Positions 1 to 8,365 of a DNA stretch of 64,000 nucleotides are shown here, piece by piece. The position numbers and the translations under genes are program-made. The notes beneath the pieces are model-generated. The model ran no database searches and had not been told where the DNA came from. It saw only the letters and a program-made list of their open reading frames with translations. The DNA comes from Pseudomonas putida (GTDB lineage Bacteria > Pseudomonadota > Gammaproteobacteria > Pseudomonadales > Pseudomonadaceae). Each line of letters starts with the position of its first letter. Within the stretch, counting starts at the first letter, position 1. The stretch spans positions 1,116,001 through 1,180,000 of the forward strand of contig NZ_CP066306.1 in assembly GCF_016406145.1 (NCBI RefSeq). The letters are read 5' to 3'.

Positions 1-426
1 TATATAGCCCGCTCGGCCACTGTGGAGCGGTTGATATCGGTCGATCTGTCAGTCGGTGGGCGGCTGCCGGCCTACTGCACGTCGATGGGGCGCATTCTGT
101 TGGCAGCGATGGACGACACCAGCTTGCGCGAGTACCTCGACCGCGCCGACCTCAAGGCTCGCACCAGCCGTACCTTGCATGATCCGGAGTCGCTGTTCGC
201 TTGTATTCAGCAGGTGCGTGAGCAGGGCTGGTGCGTAGTCGACCAGGAACTGGAGCAGGGGCTGCGCTCGATTGCTGTGCCGATCTATGATGCTTCCGGG
301 CAGGTACTTGCGGCGTTGAATGTCAGTACCCATGTGGGGCGTGTGAGCCGAAGCGAGCTGGAACAGCGGTTCTTACCGATCCTGCTGGCATCCAGTCGCG
401 ATCTTTGCCATCAGTTGTTTGGCTGA
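1..426 (+). CDS. pcaR: PcaR, IclR-family regulator of the pca regulon (C-terminal part only)
   Basis: The reading frame is open from base 1 to a TGA at 424-426, giving the last 141 residues of a protein whose start lies outside the window. The sequence fits the IclR effector-binding domain, with the family-typical 'GRLPAYCTSMGR' segment and a later 'GLRSIAVPI' strand. PcaR activates the pca genes in response to beta-ketoadipate; the DNA-binding helix-turn-helix is N-terminal and not seen here. Identity rests on the family fold plus position directly upstream of pcaK and pcaF, the order known in P. putida. The downstream intergenic region carries boxes matching the PcaR recognition sequence. 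Confidence 0.93.
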   Translation, partial: YIARSATVERLISVDLSVGGRLPAYCTSMGRILLAAMDDTSLREYLDRADLKARTSRTLHDPESLFACIQQVREQGWCVVDQELEQGLRSIAVPIYDASGQVLAALNVSTHVGRVSRSELEQRFLPILLASSRDLCHQLFG

Positions 427-451
427 AACACGTACAGCCCGTCGTGCCGCT

Positions 452-499
452 GTGCACTGTTATCGAACATGCCAACCGTTTCCTGTTCGATAAACGCAC
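452..499. promoter_or_regulatory. Inverted pair of PcaR-like boxes upstream of pcaK
   Basis: GTTCGATAAACGCAC is read on the plus strand at 485-499. A diverged copy, GTTCGATAACAGTGCAC, is read on the minus strand at 468-452. The 15-bp PcaR recognition sequence I recall from P. putida pcaIJ is GTTCGATAATCGCAC, so the plus-strand copy differs at one base. The boxes lie about 250 bp upstream of the pcaK start and 26-73 bp after pcaR. That pcaK is activated from here is inference. Confidence 0.7.
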
Positions 500-751
500 A
501 GTGTCGCTCTGGACGAATTGCGCGCCCTCCATTGGCTGATTAATGTCTCTCGCAGCGGTCGGCTGTGCCGACCGAACAAGAAAAACACAAGAGGCGCACA
601 CCATGACCACTGTCACTTTGCTGCTGCGGCCGCACCCGCACGCAGTTCCGTTGTATCCAGGCTGAATCAGGCCGCATTTCATCGACTTTGAACCCTGTAC
701 CGGTTGCCCTTGTGCAGTGGCTCGACTGTGCCCAATTTCTGGATAACAACA

Positions 752-2095
752 ATGAACAAGCCACAATCTGTCGGGAACTGCCTCGACGTTCAATCATTCA
801 TCAATGAACAACCGCTGTCGCGCTATCAATGGCGCGCGGTGATCCTTTGCTTCCTGATTGTCTTCCTCGATGGTCTGGATACTGCGGCCATGGGCTTTAT
901 CGCTCCGGCATTGTCCCAGGAATGGGGCATCGACCGCGCCAGCCTTGGCCCGGTGATGAGCGCCGCATTGATCGGGATGGTGTTCGGTGCCTTGGGGTCT
1001 GGGCCGCTGGCCGACCGCTTTGGCCGCAAGGTCGTGCTGGTAGGTGCGGTATTGGTGTTCGGTGGTTTCAGCCTGGCCTCGGCCTACGCCAGCAACGTCG
1101 ACCAGTTGCTGATGCTGCGCTTTCTGACCGGCCTCGGGCTGGGTGCCGGCATGCCCAATGCCACCACGCTGCTTTCCGAATACACCCCGGAGCGCCTCAA
1201 GTCGCTGTTGGTGACCAGCATGTTCTGCGGTTTCAACCTGGGCATGGCCGGTGGTGGGTTCATTTCCGCGAAGATGATCCCGGCCTACGGCTGGCATAGC
1301 CTGTTGGTGGTGGGCGGTGTGCTGCCGCTGCTGCTGGTTGTGGTGCTGATGGTCTGGCTGCCTGAGTCGGCACGCTTTCTGGTTGTACGCAACCGCGGTA
1401 CCGACAAGGTGCGCAAGACCCTGGCGCCGATTGCACCGGCCGTCGTTGCGCAGGCAGCCAGCTTCAGTGTGCCGGAACAGAAGGCTGTGGCCGCGCGCAA
1501 CGTGTTCGCAGTGATCTTCTCCGGCGCCTATGGCCTGGGGACGATGCTGCTGTGGCTGACCTACTTCATGGGCCTGGTCATCGTCTACCTGCTGACCAGC
1601 TGGCTGCCGACGCTGATGCGTGACAGCGGCGCAAGCATGGAGCAGGCCGCGTTCATCGGTGCGCTGTTCCAGTTCGGTGGCGTACTCAGTGCCGTGGCAG
1701 TAGGCTGGGCCATGGACCGTTACAACCCGCACAAGGTCATCGGTATCTTCTACTTGCTGGCTGGCGTGTTCGCTTATGCGGTAGGGCAGAGCCTGGGCAA
1801 CATTACCGTGCTTGCCACTCTGGTGCTGGTAGCCGGGATGTGTGTGAACGGCGCGCAATCGGCCATGCCTTCGCTGGCGGCGCGGTTCTATCCGACCCAA
1901 GCGCGTGCCACCGGTGTTTCCTGGATGCTCGGCATCGGCCGCTTTGGCGCGATCCTCGGCGCCTGGAGTGGTGCGACCCTGCTTGGCCTGGGCTGGAACT
2001 TCGAGCAGGTGCTGACGGCATTGCTGGTGCCAGCTGCGCTGGCCACGGTAGGCGTGATCGTGAAAGGCCTGGTGAGCCACGCCGACGCGACCTGA
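752..2095 (+). CDS. pcaK: PcaK, 4-hydroxybenzoate/protocatechuate MFS transporter
   Basis: A 447-residue major facilitator of the aromatic acid:H+ symporter family, importing 4-hydroxybenzoate and protocatechuate across the inner membrane; it is also required for chemotaxis to 4-hydroxybenzoate in P. putida. The family motif 'DGLDTAAMGFIAP' occurs in TM1 and the loop 2-3 motif 'GPLADRFGRK' follows around residue 100; 12 hydrophobic segments are apparent. I chose ATG 752 (MNKPQSVGNC) because it matches the remembered N-terminus of P. putida PcaK. An upstream in-frame ATG at 704 would add 16 unconserved residues. The Shine-Dalgarno sequence is weak (GGATAAC). The gene is monocistronic, followed by a GC-rich hairpin. 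Confidence 0.96.
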   Translation: MNKPQSVGNCLDVQSFINEQPLSRYQWRAVILCFLIVFLDGLDTAAMGFIAPALSQEWGIDRASLGPVMSAALIGMVFGALGSGPLADRFGRKVVLVGAVLVFGGFSLASAYASNVDQLLMLRFLTGLGLGAGMPNATTLLSEYTPERLKSLLVTSMFCGFNLGMAGGGFISAKMIPAYGWHSLLVVGGVLPLLLVVVLMVWLPESARFLVVRNRGTDKVRKTLAPIAPAVVAQAASFSVPEQKAVAARNVFAVIFSGAYGLGTMLLWLTYFMGLVIVYLLTSWLPTLMRDSGASMEQAAFIGALFQFGGVLSAVAVGWAMDRYNPHKVIGIFYLLAGVFAYAVGQSLGNITVLATLVLVAGMCVNGAQSAMPSLAARFYPTQARATGVSWMLGIGRFGAILGAWSGATLLGLGWNFEQVLTALLVPAALATVGVIVKGLVSHADAT

Positions 2096-2107
2096 GCCTG
2101 CGCTGAC

Positions 2108-2124
2108 GGGCCGCGTTGCGGCCC
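2108..2124 (+). terminator. GC hairpin after pcaK
   Basis: A perfect 7-bp stem (GGGCCGC/GCGGCCC) with loop GTT lies 12 nt after the pcaK stop. Only two T residues follow, so it is a weak intrinsic terminator at best. Confidence 0.5.
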
Positions 2125-2154
2125 CTTGGGAAAGGGATGGCTAGGTGACAATAT

Positions 2155-2188
2155 GTTCGATAAACGCACGGATAGTCGATTATCGGAT
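2155..2188 (+). promoter_or_regulatory. PcaR box and degenerate direct repeat upstream of pcaF
   Basis: GTTCGATAAACGCAC at 2155-2169 is identical to the box upstream of pcaK. A degenerate copy containing TCGATTATCGGAT follows at 2174-2188, about 20 bp downstream, so the two face the same side of the helix. The first box starts 164 bp upstream of the pcaF ATG. The tandem arrangement resembles PcaR sites known at pcaIJ. Confidence 0.75.
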
Positions 2189-2318
2189 TGTCAGCGACCC
2201 GCCACTCTCCTTAATCTGAGCCCAACGTAGCACCCTGAACCGAGGTCGACCTGGGTGCGCTGCGTGACTTTGAAACCCGCACCGCCGAGGCCCATGGCCC
2301 ACTGGCAGGAGAAGCTTG

Positions 2319-3521
2319 ATGCGCGACGTATTTATCTGTGACGCTATCCGCACCCCCATCGGCCGCTTCGGCGGCGCCCTGGCCGGCGTGCGTGCCGATG
2401 ATCTGGCCGCTGTACCGCTCAAGGCGCTGATCGAGCGCAACCCGGGTGTGCAGTGGGATCAGGTCGACGAAGTGTTTTTTGGCTGTGCCAACCAGGCCGG
2501 TGAAGATAACCGCAACGTGGCACGCATGGCCCTTCTGCTGGCGGGCCTGCCCGAGAGTATTCCGGGCGTTACCCTGAACCGGCTGTGCGCCTCGGGTATG
2601 GACGCCATCGGTACTGCATTCCGTGCCATTGCCAGCGGCGAGATGGAGCTGGCCATTGCCGGCGGCGTCGAGTCCATGTCGCGCGCGCCGTTTGTCATGG
2701 GCAAAGCCGAGAGCGCTTACTCGCGCAACATGAAGCTTGAAGACACGACCATCGGCTGGCGCTTCATCAACCCGCTGATGAAGAGCCAGTACGGTGTGGA
2801 TTCCATGCCTGAAACCGCTGATAACGTCGCAGACGATTACCAGGTTTCGCGTGCCGACCAGGATGCATTCGCCCTGCGCAGCCAACAGAAGGCCGCAGCA
2901 GCACAGGCTGCCGGCTTCTTCGCCGAAGAAATCGTGCCTGTGCGTATCGCCCACAAGAAGGGCGAAACCATCGTCGAGCGAGATGAGCATCTGCGCCCGG
3001 AAACCACCCTCGAGGCACTGACCAAGCTCAGGCCGGTCAACGGCCCGGATAAGACGGTCACCGCTGGCAATGCCTCGGGCGTGAACGACGGTGCTGCTGC
3101 ACTGATCCTGGCCTCGGCTGAAGCGGTGAAGAAGCACGGCCTGACCCCGCGTGCCCGTGTTCTGGGGATGGCCAGCGGCGGTGTCGCACCACGGGTAATG
3201 GGCATTGGCCCGGTACCGGCGGTGCGCAAGCTGACCGAGCGCCTGGGTGTGGCCATGAGCGATTTCGATGTGATCGAGCTCAACGAAGCGTTTGCCAGCC
3301 AAGGCCTGGCGGTGCTGCGTGAGCTGGGCGTGGCCGATGATGCGCCGCAGGTGAACCCCAACGGCGGTGCAATTGCCCTGGGCCACCCGCTGGGCATGAG
3401 TGGTGCGCGCCTGGTGCTGACCGCACTGCACCAACTGGAGAAGAGCGGTGGGCGCAAGGGCTTGGCGACCATGTGTGTCGGTGTTGGCCAAGGTCTGGCG
3501 TTGGCCATCGAGCGGGTTTGA
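2319..3521 (+). CDS. pcaF: PcaF, beta-ketoadipyl-CoA thiolase
   Basis: This 400-residue thiolase cleaves beta-ketoadipyl-CoA with CoA to succinyl-CoA and acetyl-CoA, the last step of the beta-ketoadipate pathway. The acylated cysteine is C90 in '[12 protein letters not shown]'. The second active-site cysteine is in 'TMCVGVGQG', and the catalytic histidine in '[10 protein letters not shown]' near the C-terminus. ATG 2319 is preferred over TTG 2316: it matches the known P. putida N-terminus and sits 5 nt after AGGAGAAG. The gene is preceded by PcaR-like boxes and followed by a REP pair, then pcaT. The CoA transferase genes pcaIJ are not in the window. Confidence 0.97.
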   Translation: MRDVFICDAIRTPIGRFGGALAGVRADDLAAVPLKALIERNPGVQWDQVDEVFFGCANQAGEDNRNVARMALLLAGLPESIPGVTLNRLCASGMDAIGTAFRAIASGEMELAIAGGVESMSRAPFVMGKAESAYSRNMKLEDTTIGWRFINPLMKSQYGVDSMPETADNVADDYQVSRADQDAFALRSQQKAAAAQAAGFFAEEIVPVRIAHKKGETIVERDEHLRPETTLEALTKLRPVNGPDKTVTAGNASGVNDGAAALILASAEAVKKHGLTPRARVLGMASGGVAPRVMGIGPVPAVRKLTERLGVAMSDFDVIELNEAFASQGLAVLRELGVADDAPQVNPNGGAIALGHPLGMSGARLVLTALHQLEKSGGRKGLATMCVGVGQGLALAIERV

Positions 3522-3527
3522 CCTGTC

Positions 3528-3610
3528 CCGGCCTTTTCGCGGGACAAGCCCGTTCCCACAGGGGACCACGCCTCTCTTGTGAGAGCGGGCTTGTCCCGCG
3601 AAGAGGCCGG
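3528..3610. repeat. REP-type inverted pair between pcaF and pcaT
   Basis: Two 28-bp arms (3528-3555 and 3583-3610) are inverted copies differing at two positions. They contain the P. putida REP core CTTCGCGGGACAAGCCCG. The element starts 7 nt after the pcaF stop, so it probably forms a strong mRNA hairpin that limits readthrough or protects the pcaF 3' end. Confidence 0.85.
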
Positions 3611-3654
3611 ACTTATGAGACACAAGGCCAATAGCCAGCCCAGAAGCGGAACGA

Positions 3655-3691
3655 GTGTGTTACTAAGTATGTCTAGACCTACTTAGCACAC
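3655..3691. promoter_or_regulatory. Operator-like palindrome upstream of pcaT
   Basis: An interrupted inverted repeat: GTGTG (3655-3659) and CTAAGTA (3663-3669) are mirrored by TACTTAG (3680-3686) and CACAC (3687-3691). The left arm has a 3-nt insertion. It ends 18 bp before the pcaT start and overlaps the region expected for the promoter or 5' leader. It does not resemble the PcaR boxes. The binding protein is unknown. Confidence 0.5.
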
Positions 3692-3709
3692 TCCAGGAGT
3701 AAAGCCGTC

Positions 3710-4999
3710 ATGACCTCAACCTATTACACCGGCGAAGAGCGCAGTAAGCGCATCTTCGCCATCGTCGGTGCCTCTTCAGGCAACCTGGTGGAATGGTTCG
3801 ACTTCTATGTCTACGCCTTCTGTGCAATCTATTTTGCCCCGGCCTTCTTCCCCTCTGACGACCCCACTGTTCAATTGCTCAATACCGCTGGCGTGTTCGC
3901 CGCTGGCTTCCTGATGCGGCCTATCGGTGGCTGGATCTTCGGTCGCCTGGCGGACCGCCATGGCCGCAAGAATTCCCTGATGATCTCGGTGCTGATGATG
4001 TGCTTCGGCTCCTTGATGATTGCCTGTTTACCCACCTACTCGAGCATTGGCACCTGGGCCCCGGCGCTGCTGTTGCTGGCCCGTTTGATCCAGGGCCTGT
4101 CGGTAGGCGGTGAGTACGGCACTACCGCGACCTACATGAGTGAAGTAGCGCTGCGCGGCCAGCGCGGCTTCTTTGCTTCCTTCCAGTACGTCACGCTGAT
4201 CGGTGGCCAACTGCTTGCCGTGCTGGTGGTGGTGATCCTCCAACAATTGCTGACCGAAGACGAACTGCGCGCCTGGGGCTGGCGCATTCCGTTCGTGGTC
4301 GGTTCCATTGCTGCGCTGATCTCGCTGATGCTGCGCCGCTCGCTGCACGAGACCAGCAGCGCCGAAACCCGCAAGGACAAGGACGCTGGCTCCATCAAAG
4401 GCCTGTTCCGCAACCACACGGCTGCCTTCATCACCGTGCTCGGCTATACCGCCGGTGGCTCGCTGATCTTCTATACCTTCACTACGTACATGCAGAAGTA
4501 CCTGGTCAACACTGCGGGCATGACCGCGAAGAACGCCAGCTTCGTGATGACCGGCGCCTTGTTCCTGTACATGGTGATGCAGCCGTTCTTCGGCATGCTC
4601 TCCGACCGTATCGGGCGACGTAACTCGATGCTGCTGTTCGGTGCCTTGGGGACGCTGTTCACCGTGCCGTTGCTGATGGCGTTGAAGACCGTCAGCAGCC
4701 CGTTCATGGCCTTCGTACTGGTGACCCTGGCACTGTGCATCGTCAGTTTCTACACCTCGATCAGTGGCCTGGTGAAGGCCGAGATGTTCCCGCCGCAGGT
4801 GCGTGCGCTTGGTGTAGGCCTGGCTTACGCGGTAGCCAACGCAATGTTCGGCGGCTCGGCCGAGTATGTGGCCCTGGGCTTGAAAAGCCTGGGTATGGAG
4901 AACACCTTTTACTGGTACGTGACGGCGATGATGGCAATCGCGTTCCTGTTCAGCCTGCGTCTGCCTAAACAGGCGGCGTACCTGCACCATGATGATTAA
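3710..4999 (+). CDS. pcaT: PcaT, MHS-family dicarboxylate (beta-ketoadipate) transporter
   Basis: A 429-residue metabolite:H+ symporter of the major facilitator superfamily, for uptake of beta-ketoadipate and related dicarboxylates. Visible family features are the N-terminal '[14 protein letters not shown]', the loop '[10 protein letters not shown]' near residue 85 and '[17 protein letters not shown]' near residue 130, with 12 hydrophobic segments. The SD sequence CAGGAG lies 9 nt before ATG 3710. The stop is 9 nt before pcaB, so pcaT, pcaB, pcaD and pcaC form one operon. A paralogue (27897-29216) is encoded later in the window; position in the pca cluster separates the two. Confidence 0.93.
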   Translation: MTSTYYTGEERSKRIFAIVGASSGNLVEWFDFYVYAFCAIYFAPAFFPSDDPTVQLLNTAGVFAAGFLMRPIGGWIFGRLADRHGRKNSLMISVLMMCFGSLMIACLPTYSSIGTWAPALLLLARLIQGLSVGGEYGTTATYMSEVALRGQRGFFASFQYVTLIGGQLLAVLVVVILQQLLTEDELRAWGWRIPFVVGSIAALISLMLRRSLHETSSAETRKDKDAGSIKGLFRNHTAAFITVLGYTAGGSLIFYTFTTYMQKYLVNTAGMTAKNASFVMTGALFLYMVMQPFFGMLSDRIGRRNSMLLFGALGTLFTVPLLMALKTVSSPFMAFVLVTLALCIVSFYTSISGLVKAEMFPPQVRALGVGLAYAVANAMFGGSAEYVALGLKSLGMENTFYWYVTAMMAIAFLFSLRLPKQAAYLHHDD

Positions 5000-5008
5000 G
5001 GACGTTGC

Positions 5009-6361
5009 ATGAGCAACCTACTGTTCGACGCCTATTTCACCGCCCCGGCCATGCGCGAGATCTTTTCTGACCGCGGCCGTCTGCAGGGCATGCTCGATTT
5101 CGAAGCTGCCCTGGCCCGTGCCGAGGCTGCTGCCGGCCTGGTGCCGCACAGCGCGGTAGCGGCCATCGAGGCGGCCTGCCAGGCCGAGCGCTTTGACGTT
5201 CGCGCGCTCGCCGATGCCATTGCCACGGCAGGCAACTCGGCAATCCCGCTGGTCAAGGCGCTGGGCAAGGTGATCGCCAGTGGTGTTCCTGAGGCCGAAC
5301 GCTATGTGCACTTGGGCGCCACCAGCCAGGACGCGATGGATACCGGGCTGGTGCTGCAGTTGCGTGATGCACTGGCGCTGATCGAGGCTGACCTCGCCAC
5401 GCTGGCCGAAACCTTGTCGCGCCAGGCCCTGCTGCACGCCGACACACCGCTGGTGGGACGTACATGGCTGCAGCACGCCACCCCGGTGACTCTGGGCATG
5501 AAGCTGGCCGGCATACTGGGCGCCGTTACGCGCCACCGTCAACGGCTGCAGGAGCTGCGTCCGCGCTTGTTGGTACTGCAGTTCGGTGGCGCCTCCGGCA
5601 GCTTGGCGGCCTTGGGCAGCAAAGCACTACCGGTCGCCGAGGGCCTGGCCGCACAGTTGGAACTGACCTTGCCCGAGCAACCCTGGCACACCCAGCGCGA
5701 CCGCCTGGTGGAATTCGCCTCGGTGCTGGGCCTTATTGCCGGTAGCCTGGGCAAGTTGGGGCGCGATGTCAGCCTGCTGATGCAGACCGAGGCGGGCGAG
5801 GTGTTCGAGCCTTCCGCGCCTGGCAAGGGTGGGTCGTCGACCATGCCGCACAAGCGCAACCCGGTGGGCGCAGCAGTGCTGATCGGTGCCGCCACCCGTG
5901 TGCCGGGGCTGCTATCGACACTTTATGCAGCCATGCCCCAGGAGCACGAGCGCAGTCTCGGCCTGTGGCATGCCGAGTGGGAAACACTGCCGGAGATCTG
6001 CTGCCTGGTTTCAGGCGCCTTGCGTCAGGCCCAGGTGATCGTCGAAGGCATGGAGGTGGACGCCGAGCGCATGCGCCGCAACCTCGACCTGACCCAAGGC
6101 CTGGTGCTGGCCGAGGCGGTGAGCATCGTTCTGGCCCAGCGCCTTGGCCGCGACCGCGCCCATCACTTGCTCGAGCAATGCTGCCAGCGCGCCGTGGCCG
6201 AACAGCGACATCTGCGCGCTGTGCTGGGCGACGAGCCGCAGGTGACTGCCGAACTGACTGAACAAGAGCTAGACCGTCTGCTCGACCCTGCCCATTACCT
6301 TGGCCAGGCCCGCGTCTGGGTGGCGCGCGCCGTGGCTGAACATCAACGTTTCACTGCCTGA
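5009..6361 (+). CDS. pcaB: PcaB, 3-carboxy-cis,cis-muconate cycloisomerase
   Basis: A 450-residue member of the fumarase/aspartase superfamily. It converts 3-carboxy-cis,cis-muconate to 4-carboxymuconolactone in the protocatechuate branch. The superfamily signature 'GGSSTMPHKRNP' lies around residues 275-286 and carries the mobile catalytic serine loop; 'GATSQDAMDTG' around residue 105 is the first conserved region. The ATG is 9 nt after pcaT and the stop is 11 nt before pcaD, consistent with translational coupling in pcaTBDC. Confidence 0.96.
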   Translation: MSNLLFDAYFTAPAMREIFSDRGRLQGMLDFEAALARAEAAAGLVPHSAVAAIEAACQAERFDVRALADAIATAGNSAIPLVKALGKVIASGVPEAERYVHLGATSQDAMDTGLVLQLRDALALIEADLATLAETLSRQALLHADTPLVGRTWLQHATPVTLGMKLAGILGAVTRHRQRLQELRPRLLVLQFGGASGSLAALGSKALPVAEGLAAQLELTLPEQPWHTQRDRLVEFASVLGLIAGSLGKLGRDVSLLMQTEAGEVFEPSAPGKGGSSTMPHKRNPVGAAVLIGAATRVPGLLSTLYAAMPQEHERSLGLWHAEWETLPEICCLVSGALRQAQVIVEGMEVDAERMRRNLDLTQGLVLAEAVSIVLAQRLGRDRAHHLLEQCCQRAVAEQRHLRAVLGDEPQVTAELTEQELDRLLDPAHYLGQARVWVARAVAEHQRFTA

Positions 6362-6372
6362 AGGAGACCGCT

Positions 6373-7164
6373 GTGGCGCATTTGCAACTGGCCGATGGCG
6401 TACTGAACTATCGACTCGATGGCCCGGACGATGCCCCGGTGCTGGTGCTGTCCAACTCCCTGGGGACCGACCTGGGCATGTGGGACAGCCAGATTCCGCT
6501 GTGGAGCGAGCACTTGCGTGTACTGCGTTACGACACTCGCGGTCACGGCGCTTCGCTGGTCACCGACGGCCCATACAGCATCGAGCAACTGGGCGGCGAT
6601 GTGCTGGCACTGCTCGATGCACTGGATATCCGGCATGCCCACTTCGTCGGCCTGTCCATGGGTGGCCTGATCGGCCAGTGGCTGGGTATCAATGCGGGCG
6701 AGCGTCTGCACAGCCTGATCCTGTGCAATACCGCGGCCAAGATCGCCAATGACGAAGTGTGGAATACCCGCATCGACATGGTGCTCAAAGGCGGCCAGCA
6801 GGCCATGGCCGACCTGCGCGACGCCTCGATCGCTCGCTGGTTTACTCCCGCGTTTGCCCAGGCTCAACCTGAGCAGGCGCAGCGCATCTGCCAGATGCTC
6901 GCACAGACCTCTCCACAGGGCTATGCAGCCAACTGCGCGGCAGTACGCGACGCCGATTACCGTGAGCAACTCGGCCGTATCCAGGTGCCTACGCTGGTCG
7001 TTGCCGGTACCGAGGACGTGGTGACCACGCCGGAACATGGCCGCTTCATGCAGGCCGCGATCATCGGTGCCACCTATGCCGAATTCCCGGCAGCGCACCT
7101 GTCCAATGTCGAGATCGGCGAGGCGTTCAGCCTTCGCGTGCTTGACTTCCTGCTGGCTCGCTGA
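6373..7164 (+). CDS. pcaD: PcaD, beta-ketoadipate enol-lactone hydrolase
   Basis: A 263-residue alpha/beta hydrolase that opens beta-ketoadipate enol-lactone to beta-ketoadipate. The nucleophile elbow is 'GLSMGG' with S95; an acidic residue follows in 'AGTED' and the catalytic histidine is in 'AAHLSN' near the C-terminus. The start is GTG at 6373 with AAGGAG at 6361-6366, overlapping the pcaB stop region, which argues for coupled translation. The next gene, pcaC, starts 10 nt after the stop. Confidence 0.96.
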   Translation: MAHLQLADGVLNYRLDGPDDAPVLVLSNSLGTDLGMWDSQIPLWSEHLRVLRYDTRGHGASLVTDGPYSIEQLGGDVLALLDALDIRHAHFVGLSMGGLIGQWLGINAGERLHSLILCNTAAKIANDEVWNTRIDMVLKGGQQAMADLRDASIARWFTPAFAQAQPEQAQRICQMLAQTSPQGYAANCAAVRDADYREQLGRIQVPTLVVAGTEDVVTTPEHGRFMQAAIIGATYAEFPAAHLSNVEIGEAFSLRVLDFLLAR

Positions 7165-7174
7165 GGAATCTGCC

Positions 7175-7573
7175 ATGGATGAGAAACAACGTTACGACGC
7201 CGGCATGCAAGTACGCCGCGCAGTACTCGGCGATGCCCACGTGGATCGCAGCCTGGAGAAACTCAACGACTTCAATGGCGAGTTCCAGGAAATGATCACT
7301 CGCCATGCCTGGGGTGATATCTGGACACGCCCGGGCCTGCCACGGCATACGCGCAGCCTGATCACCATCGCAATGTTGATCGGCATGAATCGTAACGATG
7401 AATTGAAGTTGCACCTGCGCGCGGCGGCCAACAACGGCGTGACCCGTGAAGAGATCAAGGAAGTGCTGATGCAGAGCGCTATCTACTGTGGTATTCCAGC
7501 AGCCAATGCCACCTTCCACCTGGCAGAATCGGTGTGGGATGAGTTGGGTGTAGAGTCTCGCCAACAGTCGTGA
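7175..7573 (+). CDS. pcaC: PcaC, 4-carboxymuconolactone decarboxylase
   Basis: A 132-residue single-domain carboxymuconolactone decarboxylase, making beta-ketoadipate enol-lactone for PcaD. The family core 'RHTRSLITIAMLIGMNR', then 'ELKLHLRAAANNGVT' and 'AIYCGIPAANATFH' are all present. ATG 7175 follows TGAGGAATCTGCC, a usable SD sequence. An open frame continues upstream inside pcaD but has no conserved residues. It is the last gene of pcaTBDC and is followed by a large REP hairpin. Confidence 0.96.
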   Translation: MDEKQRYDAGMQVRRAVLGDAHVDRSLEKLNDFNGEFQEMITRHAWGDIWTRPGLPRHTRSLITIAMLIGMNRNDELKLHLRAAANNGVTREEIKEVLMQSAIYCGIPAANATFHLAESVWDELGVESRQQS

Positions 7574-7587
7574 AGCTCACGCACCTG

Positions 7588-7700
7588 TAGGAGCGGCCTT
7601 GTGTCGCGAAAGGGCTGCGAAGCGGCCCCAGGATGGTTGCAGCGTCGCTGAAATTGATGGGGCCGCTTTGCGGCCCTTTCGCGACACAAGGCCACTCCTA
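7588..7700. repeat. Long REP-type inverted repeat between pcaC and the DUF962 gene
   Basis: Two 43-bp arms (7588-7630 and 7658-7700) are inverted copies with about three mismatches, separated by 27 bp. The arms share the GTGTCGCGAAAGGGC core of P. putida REP elements. The element lies between convergent genes and can act as a two-way transcription barrier. Its right end supplies the stop codon of the minus-strand DUF962 gene (bases 7698-7700). Confidence 0.85.
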
Positions 7701-8210
7701 CGCAGAGCGCAGCGCCACCGGCCCGGCATTGGCCTCAACTGCATGCTTGAGCGCCGGGCACATTCCCAGCATGAACGCCGCCTCCGCCACCACGAACAGC
7801 GGCCCTATGATCAGCCCACTGATATCGTCGACGAACGCCGGCTTGCGGCCTTCGTAATAATGCCCGACGAACTGGATGATCCAGCCCACCACAAATGCTC
7901 CTGCCCCAGCACTGAGCCACAGCGCGGTGCTTTGCAGCGCCAGTGCTTGCCCAACCCATAGGCACAGCCCCAGCAGCAAGCCCATCACCAGCCCGAAACG
8001 CAGGTCCAGGCGCAGGTAGAACCACACCGACGCCGCAGCTGCCAGCAGGGCAGGGGACAGCCAGACCCCGGCGACGTCCCAGCCCGGGCGCGACAGCAGG
8101 ATGGTCACGGCCAGCACGATCAGCGGAATGCCGACAAAGTGGGTAGCGATATTGCGTGGGTCGCGATGGTAGCTGGCGTATTGGCTCAGGTGTTCGACGA
8201 GGTTTTTCAT
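7698..8210 (-). CDS. DUF962/Mpo1-like integral membrane protein
   Basis: A 170-residue membrane protein of the DUF962 (YGL010w/Mpo1) family. The yeast member is an Fe(II)-dependent dioxygenase that shortens 2-hydroxy fatty acids; the bacterial role is not established. Histidine motifs typical of the family are visible: 'YHRDPRNIATHFVGIP' near the N-terminus and 'QFVGHYYEGRKPA' near residue 120. Four to five hydrophobic segments surround them. ATG 8210 is chosen because GGGAGGAACAACA precedes it; an upstream in-frame start would add 21 unconserved residues. The stop codon falls inside the REP element. Confidence 0.8.
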   Translation of the reverse strand: MKNLVEHLSQYASYHRDPRNIATHFVGIPLIVLAVTILLSRPGWDVAGVWLSPALLAAAASVWFYLRLDLRFGLVMGLLLGLCLWVGQALALQSTALWLSAGAGAFVVGWIIQFVGHYYEGRKPAFVDDISGLIIGPLFVVAEAAFMLGMCPALKHAVEANAGPVALRSA

Positions 8211-8365
8211 TGTTGTTCCTCCCTGGGTGGCCTGTTTGCATGGGGTAGCCTGTGCCGCCCTGTTGGCGGGCACAGGCCACTCATACTGCTCAGGATAGCC
8301 TTTGGCGCACCACCATCATCAGCTTAGCGAATGGTGCCAGTCCGCATGGCTGATGGCCCAAGAGA

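Noticed and set aside
7588..7700. Possible insertion-sequence ends
   Set aside because: The inverted arms contain REP cores and no transposase or target duplication is present.
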